Assembly (NCBI GenBank): GCA_014529385.2
Contig: CM043958.1
Location: 141,772,234-141,836,233, forward strand
Direction: 5' to 3'
DNA: 64,000 bases
DNA from: Adiantum capillus-veneris
Taxonomy: Eukaryota > Streptophyta > Polypodiopsida > Polypodiales > Pteridaceae
Under the pieces are notes generated by a model, which worked only from the letters and a program-made list of their open reading frames with translations, was not told where the DNA came from and did not search any database. Made by a program: the position numbers and the translations under genes. Of the stretch, positions 59,861 to 64,000 are shown in pieces; the first letter of the stretch is position 1, and each line of letters begins with the position of its first letter.

Positions 59861-59869
59861 GGGGGGATT
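59861..59869 (+). other. Polypurine tract (copia G)
   Basis: ggggggatt immediately before the 3' LTR. Confidence 0.8.
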
Positions 59870-60095
59870 TGTTACCATATACATGTGGTAGTGATGTGTG
59901 TGAACACACTAGGACCGCCGGGGCATTTTTTCCCTCTTTAAGATGTTTTTTCCCCGTGCATTGTATATACGCCCATCACTCTAGGGCTATCTATCTTTCC
60001 ATAGCACACTAAGTTACACACTCTTTATTGTGTGCCTTGAGCTTCCTTCGTCTTCTCCAAGCTGTGTGTGTTTCTCTGCAACCCTAATTCCAACA
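59870..60095 (+). repeat. 3' LTR of copia G
   Basis: 226 bp, followed by TSD cgggg. Confidence 0.95.
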
Positions 60096-60100
60096 CGGGG

Positions 60101-60346
60101 CAATTGATTGATATGACGCTTGATCTGGGTGGAGATGGATATGTGCATGGTTTGGGGCGATTGACTTATGTGCCATATGATCCAGGTGGGATTCATGATG
60201 ATTTATGGGTTGACTCATGCTTATTCTCTACTACCAGGAAATTCTGTTTTCCCTATGATGCTGGAGGAGGGTATATTCTCATAAGGCCACATGTTGCAAA
60301 ATTTTCAAAGCATGCTCACAGTGGAGCAGTACTTATGCGTTTATAG
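60101..60346 (+). pseudogene. Acidic reading frame of element F, downstream part
   Basis: Removing copia G and one target copy joins MHGPG directly to QLIDMTLDLGGDGY in frame. The segment has a repeated GG-Y-HG and PYD-GG theme also present just before the insertion (LPYDVGDAE, FDPGGNNYMHG, VPYDPGG, FPYDAGGGY). Ends at TAG 60344-60346. Confidence 0.6.
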
Positions 60347-60402
60347 GTGTTTGCTTATAGTCTTGAATAATGTTTGGCACATACCAAAGGATGTGCAAGT
60401 TT

Positions 60403-60414
60403 AGAGGGGGTGGA
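60403..60414 (+). other. Polypurine tract (element F)
   Basis: agagggggtgga directly before the 3' LTR of element F. Confidence 0.7.
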
Positions 60415-62644
60415 TGTCGTGCCGCTTTGCGGGCACGAGGTGAAAGATGCAAATCTGCATACATATTCGACGTTTTTCCAAACTTATGAACAATGTTAGC
60501 AGCTATTATGTCAACAAGAGGACTGCGATGTATGCTAAATGTGGGTTTCAGTGCCTAGAAATGGACCTGCTGCCTGCAAGCTGAGTTATAATGATGCTGC
60601 CAAAATGTGATTTTATAAGCCAAATTTGTCGTGTTTGGCATGCTCTCCAGTGCCTGTCTTTACAGATCGTCAATCGGAGCTACAATGAAGAAGTTATATC
60701 GGTTTGAAGCTGAGACAATTTGTAGATCTGGGCCGATTGGGGAGCTACTGATGAAGGGTTAGAGTTCAAGTGAATGCATGGGTGTGAAGTGATTATCATA
60801 TGGAGCATGTTGGTCTTTTCAGATCGCCATTTGGAGCCCTGTTTGCCAAGATATTAGGAGTTTAAGTTTCATCGAGGGCCAGTTTTGTATTGTTTTTTTG
60901 CCTTGGTCAACGTGCCAAAACTAGGAGTTTTTGGGGTTCAACCAAGCTCTAAAATACAAGGCACTTAATAGATCAATAAGGGCTTGAGGAGCATCTTTTC
61001 TGGAATGTCATCTCTTGTAGTACATTGATGGTGGGGAATGTCGGAAGGGAAGTCGCATTTGGCAGTTCCCTAGCCGATATGTATGTCAAATGTAGTACCC
61101 TCACAGAAGCACATTAAGTGATTGATGACCTCGGGGAAAAATCTATTAACCACAAAGGGAAGACCTTTCGTCAAATTCAATCACCTATACTTGCATCTTG
61201 AGAGCATGTGACACTATCCAAGACATGCAAGTAAATTCACGATGCTATTGCGAGCTAGGGGCTGTTGAATGCCTTGTTTTATGGAGCAATGTCTTGGTCC
61301 ATTTGGTGTGCCCACAAGGGCATGAGCATTAAAATAAACGAAGCAATGCCTTGGTCATTTGGTGTGCCCACAAGGGCATGAACATCAAAATAAAGGCCAC
61401 CCAAGGAGATGTGGGCACCCAAAATTAAAGCAAAGGAAGTGGCCACCCAAGGGGTGGGAATAGAGAGGAAAATAGGGAAGGTAATGGAAAGAGCAACAAT
61501 GAGGGCACATGAGAGAGAAAACGCTACTCGCGGAGGCTTGGGTGGTGCTCAAACATCGACGAGCATGAAACATAAAGTCTTCAGCATGCCATGGCACCTC
61601 TATTCGGCTCAAGTGGCACCCATTTTTGAGCTGTTCATCATGACGGGTTGCCATGTCATCACCAAGGCTCACACGCCTTGTCACGGCGGCATGACAACAA
61701 AAAGGAGAAGAGCCTAAAAATAGCAGGGGATATAGCGAGTAGGGATTGAAGGGAGAAAGGGGAGGGAAGCAAAGAGGAGATTAAGGCATCAAGGAGAAGG
61801 GGTTGAAGCATGAGGGAATTTCTTAAACAAAGGAGAGGAAGGAGTGGGAAGCTCTAGGATAAGCAAGGCGGGGAAGCAATCCCATGAGTAAAAGGGGATG
61901 GTGTGCATGAACAAAGGAGAGGAAGGAAAGCGAGGAGGCATGACCGAATCATAAGGAAGGGGAGAATCTCAAGGAAATAACTTGCCTTCTCTCGACTAGT
62001 AAGCTCGTGGTTCGAAGGAAAAGGAAGAAGGTGGCACGAGGGGAAAGAAGAGGGAGGAGAAGGCACATAAGATCTCTCTTTCTCTCTCTCTCGCTTGGAA
62101 TCCACCGCAAATCAAGATAGGAGGAGGAATTGGGACCGACCATGAAGGGTGTGCAAAAGGGATGTGTTCTGCAAGATAGAGAGCAGACAAAACTCGACCG
62201 AGCAGTGAACGGAAGGGAAAATCTTGAAAACTAATAAGCAAGGAAACTGTACATGGTGGGGTTTGCCTAGCAATTATAGATTGCTTATGAGGGGTTGGGG
62301 ATTTTTCATTATGGGTTTGCAAATCAACAGGCATACCGACGATGGAGTATGCAATTGATTTGTAACAGGGTATTAGATATCAATTTATAGGAAGCATCTT
62401 ATGGTTGCCAGCATCAATTAAGTGTCGATAAGTAATTTTAATTTAATTTTCACTGCTACTTGTGTTTTGAGTCATGATTTTCTTTCAAAATTGCTCTGTA
62501 ATCATCTCTATATCTTCTTACTAACACTAAATCAACTCCATCTACACTCGTTTCGCTTGGTTCATGCCTTGGATGATTATCCATCTACAGCCAGAAGCCC
62601 GATGCTTTCCTGGTGGACCCTAGAGAGAGACGCGCACTTTGACA
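60415..62644 (+). repeat. 3' LTR of element F
   Basis: 2,230 bp matching 50882-53162. Carries a short tandem duplication at about 61260-61400 (tggagcaatg..ttggtgtgcccacaaggg) that the other LTR lacks. Confidence 0.85.
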
Positions 62645-62790
62645 ACGTTGTTTGGCTAAATTCTATTCAAGGGGAGATCAGGTAGGCACTAGGCCTTTGA
62701 CCGTGAAAGTTTTGTGAGAGCAATCTCTCTCTTGTGAATTCTCTTTATTTCCACGTTTTCACATTATCAATTTTGACATGGTATCAAGGA
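62645..62790 (+). repeat. Copia LTR end and tRNA-iMet primer site (element H)
   Basis: 62645-62778 reads as the end of an LTR (gtgagagcaatctctctctt, ending ttttgaca). It is followed by tggtatcaagga (62779-62790), a primer-site match of eight leading bases. Element F would have inserted within this LTR. Confidence 0.5.
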
Positions 62791-63430
62791 GGTTGGCTCA
62801 TTTATTATGGAGGAAAGGAGATGTGCAAAGAGTGGGAGAAGACCTGCTTTCCAAAGTGCTCAAAGAAAAGCCTCAGAATGTAGCATTTTAAGAACGAGGT
62901 GTAGAGAACTCTCAAGGGAAAATGTTTCAAAAGGTAGTTGCGTTCTTCGACCATGGTTTTTCTTCCTATTGTGGGTGGCATCTTGAGATGCTCACACTTT
63001 GCACCTGTGGTTCCTGCCCCAAAAAGGGGTGCATTCAAAACGGCTAGGCCAATATGGGAAGGGTGTGGAGGGGGGGGGAGCGGGGCTCCTACAAAGTTTT
63101 TTTCCTGCATGACCTCTATCTCCCAATGAGCAAGGCTCTAATGGGTGGAGAAAGTGCAGGAGCTTTCACACGATGATGGTGCCATTGTGCTCAAATGCTA
63201 GCAACAAACTTAATGGAGACAAGTATGCTCGTTGAAATTTGATCATGAGGTTATGTTTTCTATGCAAAGGATTACGGGACATCATTGACGGCTCAAAAAC
63301 ACGTCGAAAAAGAGCCATCTACAATAAGTACACTCGATTTTAGAATAATGAGTACCTACTTGATTGGGATGCAAGTAATGCCTTACTCTTGATTAACTCA
63401 CTTGAAGAAAAGATCTTGGAGCAGTTTGGC
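62791..63430 (+). pseudogene. Copia gag relic (element H)
   Basis: A decayed gag N-terminus. Recognisable is KLNGDKYAR, stop in place of Trp, then NLIMRLCFLCKGLRDIIDGS, and later LINSLEEKILEQFG, which fits the start of copia gag (F-G-NY--W...L). Many stops before this. Confidence 0.55.
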
Positions 63431-63516
63431 TTATTTTTTTAAGGTCCTTGGAGAACAACCATCTCTGTCTGCTTGATCAAACAATTGAGGGACTGGTTGT
63501 TGCTTTGGTGGCTGCT

Positions 63517-63815
63517 AAAGCTTTGGAACCCATTTGTAAGTTGTCTTGCTTGGTTTCTTTGCCTCTGGCCTGACCTTTTGCATCCACTTGTAAACCAACT
63601 TGGTTGGTTGCTTTGCTTTGGGCCTCTTCTTTGGCACACACAACACTTGGTCTTAGGTGTGGCTATTGAAGCTTTGGCACCCATTTGTGAATTGGCTTGC
63701 TTGGTTTCTTTGCCTCTAGCCTGATCTTTGGCACCCACTTGTAAACCGACTTGGTTGGTTGCTTTGCTTCCAGACTTTTCTTTGGCACCAACACCCACAC
63801 CCACTTGCTCTTAGT
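63517..63815. repeat. 151-bp tandem duplication
   Basis: 63517-63667 and 63668-63815 are diverged copies, each with smaller repeats (ttggtttctttgcctct, cacttgtaaaccaacttggt). A minus-strand frame across it is repeat-derived and probably not a gene. Confidence 0.7.
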
Positions 63816-64000
63816 GGTGTACTTTATTCTTTCTTTTGGGTTGTGTAGTGGTTATGGTGGTTTGTAGGTATTTTTCTTGCTTGATTGGTCCTTAGGCACC
63901 TAGATCTACTTAGGATTTTCATGCAAGTGAGCCTTTGGTACCCAATATTGCTTGGTTCCTTGCATGCCTGTTATGTGGATAGATCTTGTGTTGAGAAATT
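63816..64000. other. No feature seen
   Basis: Remaining sequence to the window end; nothing recognised. Confidence 0.5.

Larger units (their letters stand above)
54931..60095 (+). mobile_element. Ty1/copia retrotransposon G, recent but defective
   Basis: 5,165 bp with LTRs 54931-55157 and 59870-60095 that differ at only a few positions. Perfect TSD cgggg at 54926-54930 and 60096-60100. tRNA-iMet primer site and purine tract present. The polyprotein has at least four nonsense codons and two frameshifts in spite of the young LTRs. Inserted in frame position inside the acidic frame of element F. Confidence 0.96.

Overview
This window looks like nuclear DNA of a land plant with a large, transposon-rich genome. 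The evidence is a plant-type myotubularin gene with canonical GT-AG introns, one of them 25 kb long, and stacks of nested Ty3/gypsy, Ty1/copia and L1-type elements with long CT/GA microsatellites. A fern or another seed-free or gymnosperm lineage would fit the intron size, but this is inference; nothing in the sequence fixes the species.

The main host gene is a myotubularin-family phosphoinositide 3-phosphatase on the + strand. Thirteen exons between 12252 and 43682 join in phase into 726 codons plus a stop. The N-terminal part (expected GRAM/PH-like domain) is not in the window. The exon ending at 17038 and the next one at 42103 are separated by an intron of 25,064 bp. That intron holds, left to right: a solo gypsy LTR; a near full-length L1-type LINE on the minus strand, split by a 10.9-kb gypsy element that is itself split by a 1.97-kb solo LTR of another family; a second LINE fragment; the 3' end of a different LINE; and a cluster of old LTR relics. 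The only other host gene I support is a tRNA-Glu(UUC) at 46871-46944, minus strand.

1-12250, upstream of the first visible exon, is transposon sequence: the gag end and 5' LTR of a gypsy element (inserted in an older LTR), a 5.3-kb copia element with near-identical LTRs and an AACTA target duplication, LINE 3' ends followed by CT repeats, an LTR relic and a gypsy pol relic. 43683-50881, downstream of the gene, is mostly unassigned and contains an L1-like ORF1 relic and the tRNA gene.

50882-62644 is a non-autonomous LTR element with about 2.25-kb LTRs and only a gag-like, very acidic reading frame between them. A younger copia element (54931-60095, TSD CGGGG) sits inside that frame. The right end of the window is a decayed copia 5' end and a 151-bp tandem repeat.

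Order of insertion can be read from the nesting: L1 before gypsy before solo LTR in the intron, and the gag-only element before the copia at the right. Retroelement frames carry stops and frameshifts, so no intact autonomous element is complete in the window. Element divergence is judged by eye; no alignment was computed.
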